Notes under the pieces: model-generated
Told to the model about the DNA's origin: nothing
Database searches by the model: none
What the model saw: the letters and a program-made list of their open reading frames with translations, nothing else
Assembly (NCBI GenBank): GCA_035626395.1
Contig: DASPNR010000044.1
Coordinates: forward strand, 124,001 to 188,000
Length of the DNA: 64,000 nucleotides
Origin: Candidatus Limnocylindrales bacterium
GTDB lineage: Bacteria > Desulfobacterota > Binatia > UBA1149 > CAITLU01
Direction: 5' to 3'
Part shown: positions 8,186 to 15,771 of the stretch, piece after piece
Layout: every line of letters begins with the position of its first letter
Numbering within the stretch: the stretch's first letter is position 1
Made by a program: the position numbers and the translations under genes

Positions 8186-8383
8186 GCGGGCGATGGCGGA
8201 GAGGGAGGCGTCCCTCGACGTTGCGAGTTGGAACCAGCTCCTGGGGTGGCTCCGCAAACTCGATGGCCTGCGACCTCCGGTGGCAGCCTAGGAGGCCTGA
8301 GGACGCTAAGCCCGACATCCCTGTTCGGTTTAGACCCAGATCGAAGGACTCGAAATACGGCACGTGTACCCCCACACGCCGGA

Positions 8384-8398
8384 AGCGGCGGGGCCGCT
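8384..8398. terminator. Short hairpin AGCGGC-GGG-GCCGCT between convergent genes
   Basis: A perfect 6-base inverted repeat with a 3-base loop lies just past the 3' end of the pentapeptide-repeat gene. It also follows the membrane protein gene on the other strand. No T-run follows, so terminator function is tentative. I see no gene in the rest of 8186-8422. Confidence 0.35.
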
Positions 8399-8422
8399 CA
8401 AACATCGGCGCAGACACCCGGC

Positions 8423-9829
8423 TCAGGGCGTGCACGCCGCCGGTGCAGCGCCGACGTGATGCCCGCAACAGGTGCCGCCGTACAACGGCGCATAGGTACC
8501 GTCTGGGCAAGTCGTCTGCGCCCAATGTACCCCGCTGAGATCGGCACCGCCGAAATCAGCATCGGTTAAGTCGGTCCGCTCGATCGAGATATTGGCGAGG
8601 TCAGCATCGGTGAACTGAGCACCCGTAGCATCGACACCCGCGAGGTATCCCTCGCGAAGTGTCGTGCTCGTCAGGTTGGCGTTGATCAGCTTGGTGTAGT
8701 TGAGGCCGGCACTGGTCAGATCAGCATCCGCAAGATCTGCCGCCGTGAGATCCGCGAAACCAAGATAGACATCCGTCAGGTTGGCGCCCGTCAAATCGAC
8801 GCCAGCAAGGTTCGCATGGCTAAGGTCGGCGTAACTGACATTGATACCGTGCAAGTCCTGCCCAGGCAGCGAAGCGTACTGCAGAACTGCCCAAGGGCCC
8901 AGCAGCAGACCTTCGACACACAGCCAGCCCGCGGAGAGCACGGAAGGACAACCGGTAAGACCGCTAAGGAAACGCTGCAGATCCACATCGGCGAGACTGG
9001 CGCCGGTCAGGTCCGATCTCGAAAAATCTACGCCGTACCCGCTAATGCCGTTCAGGTTCGTGTTCCGAAGATCCGTGAACCGCATCCACGCCCCGCCCAT
9101 CATCGCGCCGCTCAGGTCGGCTCCGGCGAGATCCGCCCCCGCAAAACTCGTTTCGTCGAGTCTAGCTCCGACCAAAACAGCACCGGGAAGGTTGGCTTGT
9201 TGAAGTGACTGACCGTAGAACGTAACGCCCGGCATATAGCCATAGGCTGGCCCTGCTGCGTCGCGGATCATCTCCGCATCGCCCTGTGTGACGCATCCGC
9301 CAACGCTGTCCAAAGCTGCGAACCTGTGAAAGAACGCCGTTTCGCACCGCTCGTATGGCCGCCGATCGTCACCGTCTCGCGGAGGGACGTGGCTTAAACT
9401 CTTCGCAATGCAACGGGCGTACTTACCAGCGAAGTTGTTCTTCCCAGCGACGCAGGCCCGTTCTGTCGGCGTCGAAGCCACGTCGACCATGAGGAGCGAG
9501 AGCACGGCCTCCTCGGCCTGAACGGCCAACGACGCCGCAATTGTCCAGTCCCCAGTTCGCGGACAAGAGGTTCGCACACGTTCAATCGCAGCAAAGTCTC
9601 GCTCCAACCGCACGCTACACTGAGCGGGCTCCGACTCGCCGCCGAGGACACGCCTGTTCTGCTCCGCCACCAGGCAAACGAATGCCCTTGCAGTGGCAGC
9701 TCGTTTTGCGGCAACGCATGAACCTACCACGGCGTACGACCACGTCGGCTGCGCCAGCACGACGGCCGCCAACCAACCGGCCGCGACGGTACGGACCCGG
9801 GCGATTCTCCTGTTCGTCCTCGACTCCAA
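8423..9829 (-). CDS. Exported pentapeptide-repeat protein
   Basis: The 468-residue protein has an N-terminal signal peptide (VRTVAAGWLAAVVLAQPTWS, then AYA). A Cys-containing helical domain follows (residues about 35-195). Two blocks of A(D/N)LxG pentapeptides come next, for example AGADLAGADLSGAMMGGAWM and VDLTGANLTDVYLGFADLTA. The blocks are split by an insert of about 35 residues with two Cys (CPSVLSAGWLCVEG). A short Cys-rich tail with CCGH ends the protein. Pentapeptide repeats fold as a right-handed quadrilateral beta helix. The Cys pairs and signal fit a periplasmic or surface location, and the function is unknown. Base composition looks somewhat less GC-rich than neighbouring genes, and the gene abuts a decayed mobile element, so transfer is possible. 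Confidence 0.82.
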   Translation of the reverse strand: MESRTNRRIARVRTVAAGWLAAVVLAQPTWSYAVVGSCVAAKRAATARAFVCLVAEQNRRVLGGESEPAQCSVRLERDFAAIERVRTSCPRTGDWTIAASLAVQAEEAVLSLLMVDVASTPTERACVAGKNNFAGKYARCIAKSLSHVPPRDGDDRRPYERCETAFFHRFAALDSVGGCVTQGDAEMIRDAAGPAYGYMPGVTFYGQSLQQANLPGAVLVGARLDETSFAGADLAGADLSGAMMGGAWMRFTDLRNTNLNGISGYGVDFSRSDLTGASLADVDLQRFLSGLTGCPSVLSAGWLCVEGLLLGPWAVLQYASLPGQDLHGINVSYADLSHANLAGVDLTGANLTDVYLGFADLTAADLADADLTSAGLNYTKLINANLTSTTLREGYLAGVDATGAQFTDADLANISIERTDLTDADFGGADLSGVHWAQTTCPDGTYAPLYGGTCCGHHVGAAPAACTP

Positions 9830-9999
9830 GACGGAGTGACCCTATCGGTCCGCCAGCCCTCGTTGCAAGCGGCGTCGGCACGATTCCGATCCCGGTCAGT
9901 GGGGACGCTGGATCGGCCACGGCCGCCGGGCCCGTGGCTTTGCACGTTCCGGGCAGAGCGAAATAGAGAGGCCGACTCTGGCAAACGGTATACTAGGGC

Positions 10000-10560
10000 A
10001 TGAGGCACCCGGAGAACGTCGTCGAACTGCTGCGGAGGAGTCGGAGACGCACGGGCGGGCGTCCCAGAGCTTGCACGCCGCGGGTCCAGACGATCATTCT
10101 CGCCGCAGCGAGCACGGGGCGCACCGCGGCGTCGTGGCTGCCTCCGCCGGCATCTCCCTGCGAACCCTGAACCGGTTTCTCAAAGTCGCCGAAAAAGCCG
10201 TGAAAAAGCGCGAAAGCGGCCATCGCCTCACACACGAGGAACAGGAGTTTTGTCAGTTTTGTCTCGATTTCCACAAAGCTGAATTCACCGTCGAGAGAGC
10301 TCGTCGAGGTTGTGCTGAAGGAAGCGAGGTCGAACTGGCGGGCGGCCTTGGCCTGGAACGTCGCTACCGGAAGCTTTGGGGACGTCGCCGGATTGTCGAG
10401 CAGGTCCGGGCGCCGAAGCCGAGAAAGGCCCCTCCGCCCGCGTTCCGACCTGACGCTGTGACCTTGAGCTGATAGACACGGAGCTGCGGCAACGAGCCCT
10501 TGCGGCCGCGCCTCGACACATCCCGACGAGTACCGGAGGTTCCGCCCGAGGAGCGGCTGC
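10000..10560 (+). pseudogene. Frameshifted helix-turn-helix (small-terminase-like) gene remnant
   Basis: No single frame is open, but a continuous protein can be followed by switching frames. It starts MRHPENVVELLRRSRRRTGG in frame 1 and continues as VVAASAGISLRTLNRFLKV and HEEQEFCQFCLDFHKAEFTV in frame 3. It then moves to ELVEVVLKEARSNWRAALAW in frame 1, back to LERRYRKLWGRRRIVEQV in frame 3, and to LELIDTELRQRALA in frame 1. The order of an N-terminal helix-turn-helix, a helical middle and a WRAALAWLERRY segment resembles small terminase-like DNA-binding proteins of mobile elements. At least three frameshifts are needed, so this is a pseudogene unless the sequence itself is wrong here. Confidence 0.6.
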
Positions 10561-10619
10561 ACACGCCGACTTGGAAGCCGGCGCCGAAGCCGTGCTAGTC
10601 CTTCCCTCCGGGTCTGACC

Positions 10620-11284
10620 ATGCGGAGAACCGTCGATACGAACGCGCTGCGGGGCCTGCCGAGCCTCTCCCTGCCGCAGCTCGCCCATCGCTGGGAAACC
10701 AGCGAGAGCGTCGTCGGGGACTACGTCCGGACAGGCGTGCTTCAAGCCTGCCTCCTTCTCCAAGACACCGAGGCGACCATCCGGGGTAAGAGATCCGGAC
10801 GACAACAAGCCTGACCGGCCACTACGCACTGACTCCGGAATCGGCCGTGCTCCTCCTGACGCTGGACGACGGCGACGACCCCGACCAAGACATATCCGTT
10901 CTCCTCAACGATCCAGCCGGGACAATCGCGGACATCGACGTTTATGATGCTCGCTTGAGCCGAAAGAACCTTCGCCTGCTCCGAGCAGAGATCGAGCGGT
11001 ACGAGCAGGTCGCACAGCGCGACGGAGCGTCGGCGCGCCCCGGACGGGCGAGCGACTTCCACCGCGAACGCTCTCGCGCAATTGCCACCCTGATCTGGGA
11101 GCGCGAACCGGAGCTGACAATCGAGAGCCTTCTAGGCCGCGACGAGATGACGCGAATCGCCCAGGAAAGCGTCAAGTACACGGCCAAGACAGTGCGGGGT
11201 TGGATCAAGGACCTCTGCCCCAACCGCAAGCCCGGCCGGCGACCGAAAAACTCCCGTGGCGAGCACGACGGGAGTTTGCGTTGA
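10620..11284 (+). pseudogene. Frameshifted helix-turn-helix DNA-binding gene of the mobile element
   Basis: The first part (10620-10814, frame 3) encodes LPQLAHRWETSESVVGDYVR, a MerR/excisionase-like helix. The second part (frame 2, open from 10790 to 11284) begins EIRTTTSLTGHYALTPESAV and carries on to a C-terminal domain, RAIATLIWEREPELTIESLL, ending in a basic tail (NRKPGRRPKN). HYALTPESA directly after the helix is the arrangement I know from intact mobile-element DNA-binding proteins. The conserved text lies before the first possible start of the second frame, so a single frameshift between 10790 and 10814 best explains the data. The 3' frame could still be made alone from the GTG at 10847. 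Confidence 0.55.
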
Positions 11285-11329
11285 TTCAGGGAATTTTAGT
11301 CGGACGGACAGAAGCGGACGCTCTGCCAT

Positions 11330-11656
11330 GTGGCGGCGGAGAGGGTAAGCGTAGAGCGGTGCCGGCAGATTGTCGGCCGGGGCTCGGACGAGGAACTGGC
11401 GTTGGTCCGGGACCAGCTGTACGCCTTCGCTGACGTCGCGGTGCGGGCCTTTTGCGAGCTACGAACGCACGATCGCCGCGCCGGAAGAGGAGCCTTCGAT
11501 CACGCCCTGACCTGGCTGGCGCCGGAGGACGCCGAGGATGCGGAAGAACGCGCAGCGATCGCCCAGTTTGACGGCGGGAGAAACCGCGCCGAAGCCGAAC
11601 GGCGGGCGCTCGACTCAGTCATCGGCAAGCGACGGCGCGTCTGGAAAGAACCGTAG
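11330..11656 (+). CDS. Small recombinase-associated protein
   Basis: A 108-residue protein from a GTG at 11330. It has VSVERCRQIVGRGSDEELAL followed by VRDQLYAFADVAVRAFCELR and, near the end, EERAAIAQFDGGRNRAEAER. I recognise this pattern (a helix with RDQLYALADVAVDAF, then an EERAAILEFDGG motif) from small proteins encoded directly before large serine recombinases in bacterial mobile elements. Their role is not known to me. It overlaps the 5' end of the recombinase reading frame at 11538 in another frame. Confidence 0.55.
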   Translation: MAAERVSVERCRQIVGRGSDEELALVRDQLYAFADVAVRAFCELRTHDRRAGRGAFDHALTWLAPEDAEDAEERAAIAQFDGGRNRAEAERRALDSVIGKRRRVWKEP

Positions 11657-13196
11657 CAGCGCGCTCCCCCTGCGCGCCGTCATCTACTGCCGCGTCTCGA
11701 CCAAGGAACAGACCCAGAACCTGAGCCTCCCGACACAGGAGGGCGTCTGCCGCGACTACTGCGAGCAGAACGGCTTCGAGTGCGACCGCGTCTTCGTGGA
11801 CGCTGGGGAGTCGGCCAAGACAACGGACCGACCCGAATTCCAGCAGCTGCTAACCTACTGCCGAGAGAATTGAGGGCGCGTCCACGCGGTAGTGGTGTAC
11901 GCCCTCAGCCGCTTCGCGCGTAACGCCCACGACCATGTCCTGATGACCACCCTGCTCAAGCGGTCAGGCGTAACCCTACATTCGGCAACGGAGCGATTTG
12001 ACGATTCCTCGACGGGCAAGTTCGTCGAGAACGTGATGGCCGCGGTCGCGCAGCTCGACAACGACGTCCGGGCGGAGCGGACGATCGCGGGCATGAAGGC
12101 AGCCCTCGCAGAAGGGCGTTGGGTTTTCGTCCCGCCCCTCGGCTACCAGCGAACGATCGACAGTCTCGGCCGCGTCAGCATCGCCCCGGACCCGCAGCGC
12201 GGCCCGCTGATCCGCCGCGCCTTCGAGTTGGTCGGCTCAGGGCTGCACACCAAGCGGGAAGCCCTTCGCCTTGTCACGAACCTCGGACTGCGCACCCTGC
12301 GTGCGCGACCCGTCAGCCCGCAGACGTTCCAGCAAATGCTTCGCAATCCCATCTACTGCGGCTGGCTCGGAGTGAAGAGCTGGGGCGACCTGGAACCGCA
12401 ACGAGCGGACTTCGAGCCCATCGTCAGTGACGACCTGCTCCAGCGCGTGCACCGAGTCCTGGAAGGGAAGTCGCTTTCCGTAACACCGCACGACCGCAAC
12501 AATCCAGACTTCCCGTTGCGCGTGTTCGCTCGCTGCGGCGAATGCGGAACTGCAATGACCAGGAGCTGGTCGAAAGGCCGGACGTCGCGGTACGCCTACT
12601 ATCGCTGCCGCTCGTCCGCGTGCCGGGCGTCGAACATCCCGAAGGCGGAGTTCGAAGCAGGCTTCCTCCGATACCTGGAAGCCATGGTCCCGAAGCCCGA
12701 GTATCTGCGCCTATTCCGAGAGATCGTGCTCGACGTCTGGAACCAGCGCCAGACCGAAGCGCAGGGCGCCCGGCGCCGGCTGCAACGCAGCCTCGATTCC
12801 CTCCTCTCCAAGAAAGACCGGATCGTGGAAGCCTTCGTCCACCGCGGCGTGCTCGACCAGCGCACCTACGACCGGCAGACGGCGAAGATCGACGAGGAAA
12901 TCGCACTTGCGGAAAGCGCACTACACGACGCTCGGCTCGACGAGCTGGACGTCGAGGGCGTGCTCAACTTTGCCGAGTACGTCCTTGGGAACTCCGCTCG
13001 CCTCTGGACGGAGGCCTCGATCGAGCAGAAGCAGCGGCTCCAAAAACTGCTCTTCCCGAGCGGCGTGACCGACTCGCGAGAGCGCGGATTTGGAACCGCC
13101 GAAATCTCCGTGATCTTCAGACTGTTGCAGGCGTTGCCCGTCCAGAAATCAAGAGTTGCGTCCCCGACGGGATTTGAACCCGTGTTACCGACGTGA
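11538..13196 (+). pseudogene. Large serine recombinase interrupted by an in-frame TGA
   Basis: The resolvase catalytic domain starts near 11670 (AVIYCRVSTKEQ, catalytic Ser codon 11697-11699). It runs to LTYCREN, where TGA at 11871-11873 stops it. The same frame resumes at once with GRVHAVVVYALSRFARN, so a point nonsense change (for example CGA to TGA) is the simplest cause. Beyond it are the recombinase domain (PPLGYQR to FQQMLRNPIYCGWLG), a zinc ribbon (CGECGTAMTRS and a later CRSSACRAS) and a coiled coil. The last residues (SPTGFEPVLPT) are encoded by tRNA-Glu sequence. No good start codon lies close to the catalytic domain; ATG 11538 or CTG 11670 are possible. The part after the stop lacks the catalytic Ser. 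Confidence 0.8.
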
Positions 13197-13233
13197 AAGG
13201 CCGGTGTCCTGGGCCAGGCTAGACGACGGGGAC
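13159..13233 (-). tRNA. tRNA-Glu (anticodon TTC)
   Basis: The minus strand folds as a full cloverleaf. The 7-base acceptor GTCCCCG (13227-13233) pairs with CGGGGAC (13160-13166), and the discriminator is G. The anticodon loop is CTTTCAC with anticodon TTC, and the T-arm has GGTTCAAATCC. CCA is not encoded. It lies 30 bases downstream of tRNA-Lys on the same strand, probably one transcript. The 3' end is used as coding sequence by the adjacent recombinase pseudogene. Confidence 0.95.
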
Positions 13234-13263
13234 GTAAGGCCTTCGCGCTTCGCTGCCGACGGA

Positions 13264-13336
13264 TGAGCCGTGCTGGACTCGAACCAGCGACCCGCTGCTT
13301 AAAAGGCAGCTGCTCTACCACCTGAGCTAACGGCTC
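13264..13336 (-). tRNA. tRNA-Lys (anticodon TTT)
   Basis: A 73-base minus-strand cloverleaf. Acceptor GAGCCGT (13330-13336) pairs with ACGGCTC (13265-13271), and the discriminator is A. The D-arm is AGCTCAGGTGGTAGAGC, the anticodon loop is CTTTTAA with anticodon TTT, and the T-loop is GGTTCGAGTCC. CCA is not encoded. Confidence 0.96.
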
Positions 13337-13437
13337 GAAAGACGCGGAAAGATACCAGCGCGAGACCCATTTGCAACTGCGCGCAAGCTGTTGTGCTGGC
13401 GTGGAATTCACGCGCGGCGCGTGCAACGAGCGGGGTA

Positions 13438-13851
13438 ATGGCGGGCTGGTTGGTCAAGCAGGAGCCCGCAGCCTACTCCTGGGATCGTCTGGTCGAGGAG
13501 GGCCGCGCGGTGTGGGATGGCGTGCGCAACGCGCAGGCCCGAAACAATCTCGCCGCCATGAAGAAGGGCGACAGCGTCCTCTTCTACCACAGCGGCGATG
13601 ACAGGGCCGTGATCGGCGTCGCCAAGGTCGCACGCACCGCCTACCCCGATCCCACCAGCGACGATCCTCGCTGGGTGGCCGTCGACCTCGTTCCAGCCAG
13701 GAAGCTGGCCCATCCGGTGACGCTCGCGCGCATCAAGGCGCACCCGCCGCTGGCGAACATGGCACTGGTGCGGCAGAGCCGCCTGTCGGTGATGCCGGTG
13801 ACCGACGCGGAGATGAAGGCAATCCTCGAGCTCGCCAAGACCAGCCAGTGA
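13438..13851 (+). CDS. EVE-domain protein (PUA-like fold)
   Basis: The 137-residue protein is almost entirely an EVE domain. MAGWLVKQEPAAYSWDRLVE at the start, then VWDGVRNAQARNNLAAMKKG and VLFYHSGDDRAVIGVAKVAR, match the WLxKsEP, WdGVRNyqARN and vLFYHSn signatures of the family. EVE domains are PUA-like and in several cases bind modified bases in DNA or RNA. The start ATG at 13438 was chosen because WLVKQEP normally lies at the very N-terminus; a longer frame to 13393 is possible. The methyltransferase that follows begins within a few bases of its stop, so both are likely one operon. Confidence 0.92.
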   Translation: MAGWLVKQEPAAYSWDRLVEEGRAVWDGVRNAQARNNLAAMKKGDSVLFYHSGDDRAVIGVAKVARTAYPDPTSDDPRWVAVDLVPARKLAHPVTLARIKAHPPLANMALVRQSRLSVMPVTDAEMKAILELAKTSQ

Positions 13852-13853
13852 GC

Positions 13854-14546
13854 ATGCAGGCGCGCGAGCTCGCGGGCTTCCCCGCAACGTGGACGACGGT
13901 CGACGTGCACGTCGAGGACGAGATGGCGGGCACGGCCCTGCGTGCCCGGTGCTCGCTCTACACCATCGCGCAGCCGGAGAGGTGGATCGATTCGAAGGCA
14001 CTGCTGCGCGAGAGCGAGATTGCCGATCCGCCCTACTGGGCCATCGTATGGACCGGCGCTCGCGCCATCGCGGCGGTGTTGCTGCACGGGCCGTCGCTGC
14101 ACCGACGGCGTGTGCTCGATCTCGGATGCGGACTTGGACTGTCGGGTCTGGCCGCCGCAAGGGCCGGGGCCGAAGTCGTATTCGCAGACTATCTCGACGA
14201 GCCGCTAAAGTTCGTCGGAGCCACCGTGGATGCCGGGTCCATCGAAGGAGCGCGTGTGGTCCGGCTCGACTTCACGCGGGACCGTCTCGACGAACGGTTC
14301 GACGTCATCCTTGCGGCCGACGTGGTGTACGAGCCTTCGCAATACGCACCGCTCGCCGAGTTTCTCGCCGCGCACCTGGCCGACGACGGCCGCATCCTGC
14401 TCACCGAGAGCCTGCGCGCCGATGCGCGCATCTTCCTCGCGGGCATGAAGGACCTGGGCTTCGACGATCGTGTCCGGCCGCTGTGGGTGCACGAAGAGGG
14501 GCGCCGCGAACGCACCTGGCTGCACGAGCTGCAGCGTCGCGCCTGA
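13854..14546 (+). CDS. Class I SAM-dependent methyltransferase, protein-lysine (ETF-beta KMT-like) type
   Basis: A 230-residue protein. DPPYWAIVWTGARAIAAVLL precedes the SAM-binding motif I (VLDLGCGLGLSGLAAARAGA), followed by VVFADYLDEP and a motif IV region FDVILAADVVYEPSQY. PPYWAxxWpG before VLDLGCGxGLxGLAA is the layout of the family containing METTL20, which methylates lysines of the electron transfer flavoprotein beta subunit. That would suit a genome rich in acyl-CoA dehydrogenases, but the substrate is only inferred. Start choice: ATG 13854, with GTG 13848 overlapping the stop of the EVE gene as an alternative. Confidence 0.85.
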   Translation: MQARELAGFPATWTTVDVHVEDEMAGTALRARCSLYTIAQPERWIDSKALLRESEIADPPYWAIVWTGARAIAAVLLHGPSLHRRRVLDLGCGLGLSGLAAARAGAEVVFADYLDEPLKFVGATVDAGSIEGARVVRLDFTRDRLDERFDVILAADVVYEPSQYAPLAEFLAAHLADDGRILLTESLRADARIFLAGMKDLGFDDRVRPLWVHEEGRRERTWLHELQRRA

Positions 14547-14560
14547 CGTCGCACGCCATC

Positions 14561-14579
14561 TGAGCGCTGCCGGCGCTCA
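14561..14579. terminator. Perfect hairpin TGAGCGC-TGCCG-GCGCTCA between convergent genes
   Basis: A perfect 7-base inverted repeat with a 5-base loop sits 14 bases after the methyltransferase stop. It includes the stop codon of the convergent desaturase (14577-14579). It may serve both strands; no T-run follows. Confidence 0.45.
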
Positions 14580-15761
14580 GGCGGATTGCCAGCGCACCGC
14601 CGCGCGTCGCGGCGGCATCGACAGTCGCAGGATCGCCCACATCGTCGTGCCGAACTGCCGGCTGAGCGATCCCGTGTTGTAGGGCAGCCCATATCGCTCG
14701 GCCAGAGCCCGCACGCGCGGGGCCAGCTCCGGATATCGATTGCTGGGAAGGTCGGGAAAGAGGTGATGCTCGATCTGGTGCGAGAGGTTGCCGGACAGCA
14801 CGTGGAACGTCTTGCCGCCGTCGATGTTGCACGAGCCCAGGAGCTGGCGCAGATACCACTGCGCGCGCGTCTCGCCTTCGACCGCTTCCCTCGGAAAATG
14901 ATGCACGCCGGCGGGGAAGTGCCCGCAAAAGATGATGACGAAGGTCCACAGATTTCGCAGGACGCAGGCGGAGGCGTTGGCCCCAAGCACCAGCAACGCC
15001 GCAGCCAGCGGTGAAGGGCCCGCGCCGGCAAGCGCTGCCGGCGTAACGATCGCCGCTGCCACCAGCGGCCAGAGCACGTAGTCCTTCAGCGACTGGCGCA
15101 GCAGCTTGCGCCCCACGCCACGCAGCAGCGGCCGCGCCTGCGCCAGCGTCTTCTTTCCCGCGATGATGCGGTTCAGCTCGAGGTCGTGGATCGAGATGAA
15201 CCATTCGAAGAAGACGGCCATCGCCAGCGCATTGAGCGGATTGAGCAGATGGAACGGATGCCAGCGCTGCCCCTCGGTCACGCGCAGCATGCCGTAGCCG
15301 ATGTCGCGATCCTTGCCATGCACGTTGGTCCAGGTGTGGTGGACGACGTTGTGGGAATGGATCCATTGGTCTGCCGGACAGGCATGGTCCCACTCCCACG
15401 TGCTGGATTGGATGTCCGGATCCATCATCCAGTCCCACTGAGCATGCAGCACGTTGTGGCCGATCTCCATGTTCTCGAGGATCTTCGCCAGCGCCAGCAT
15501 CGATGTGCCGGTGGCGGTCAACGTCCACAACGCCGCCTGGCCGAGCGCGTGCTCCCACGCCGGCAGGAAGAAGGACGCGAGGACGAGAGCCAGCCGTCCG
15601 CCGAGCGCCAGGCTGCGCTGCGTCCGGATCAGGCGCACGATGTAACGGCGGTCGCGCTCCCCGCGAGACTCCAGGACTTCCTCGCGCATGCCGTCCAGCT
15701 CACGGCCGAGCTCCTCGATCTGTTGCGCGCTCAGATGCATCGCGGCGGGTATGGCGCTCAT
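14577..15761 (-). CDS. Membrane-bound fatty acid desaturase (DesA3-like, acyl-CoA type)
   Basis: The 394-residue integral membrane protein has the three His boxes of the desaturase superfamily: GHNVLHAQ (HxxxH), HNVVHHT (HxxHH) and HQIEHHLFP (HxxHH). The first box has three to four hydrophobic residues and a Trp-rich stretch after it (WDWMMDPDIQ). It should bind two irons and introduce a cis double bond in an acyl chain using electrons from a ferredoxin reductase. That partner is encoded 10 bases upstream, in the same arrangement as mycobacterial Rv3230c with desA3. The pair is headed by three tandem palindromes at 16957-16998, so it is probably under repressor control by lipid or acyl-CoA level. 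Confidence 0.93.
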   Translation of the reverse strand: MSAIPAAMHLSAQQIEELGRELDGMREEVLESRGERDRRYIVRLIRTQRSLALGGRLALVLASFFLPAWEHALGQAALWTLTATGTSMLALAKILENMEIGHNVLHAQWDWMMDPDIQSSTWEWDHACPADQWIHSHNVVHHTWTNVHGKDRDIGYGMLRVTEGQRWHPFHLLNPLNALAMAVFFEWFISIHDLELNRIIAGKKTLAQARPLLRGVGRKLLRQSLKDYVLWPLVAAAIVTPAALAGAGPSPLAAALLVLGANASACVLRNLWTFVIIFCGHFPAGVHHFPREAVEGETRAQWYLRQLLGSCNIDGGKTFHVLSGNLSHQIEHHLFPDLPSNRYPELAPRVRALAERYGLPYNTGSLSRQFGTTMWAILRLSMPPRRAAVRWQSA

Positions 15762-15771
15762 CGGGTTCCTC

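Larger units (their letters stand above)
10000..13196 (+). mobile_element. Decayed serine-recombinase element abutting tRNA-Glu
   Basis: The block holds, in one direction, a degraded helix-turn-helix gene, a frameshifted DNA-binding gene, a small recombinase-associated gene and a large serine recombinase with an in-frame nonsense codon. The recombinase frame runs into the 3' part of the tRNA-Glu gene at 13159-13233, which suggests that the tRNA is the attachment site. I could not find a second copy of the tRNA 3' end to the left, so the left boundary is unknown and may lie before 10000. Genes on both sides are intact, so the damage is confined to this block. Confidence 0.6.

Noticed and set aside
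8186..8422. Left attachment site or tRNA-Glu fragment for the mobile element
   Set aside because: No copy of the tRNA-Glu 3' half (GGTTCAAATCC and flanks) is present here or up to 10000.
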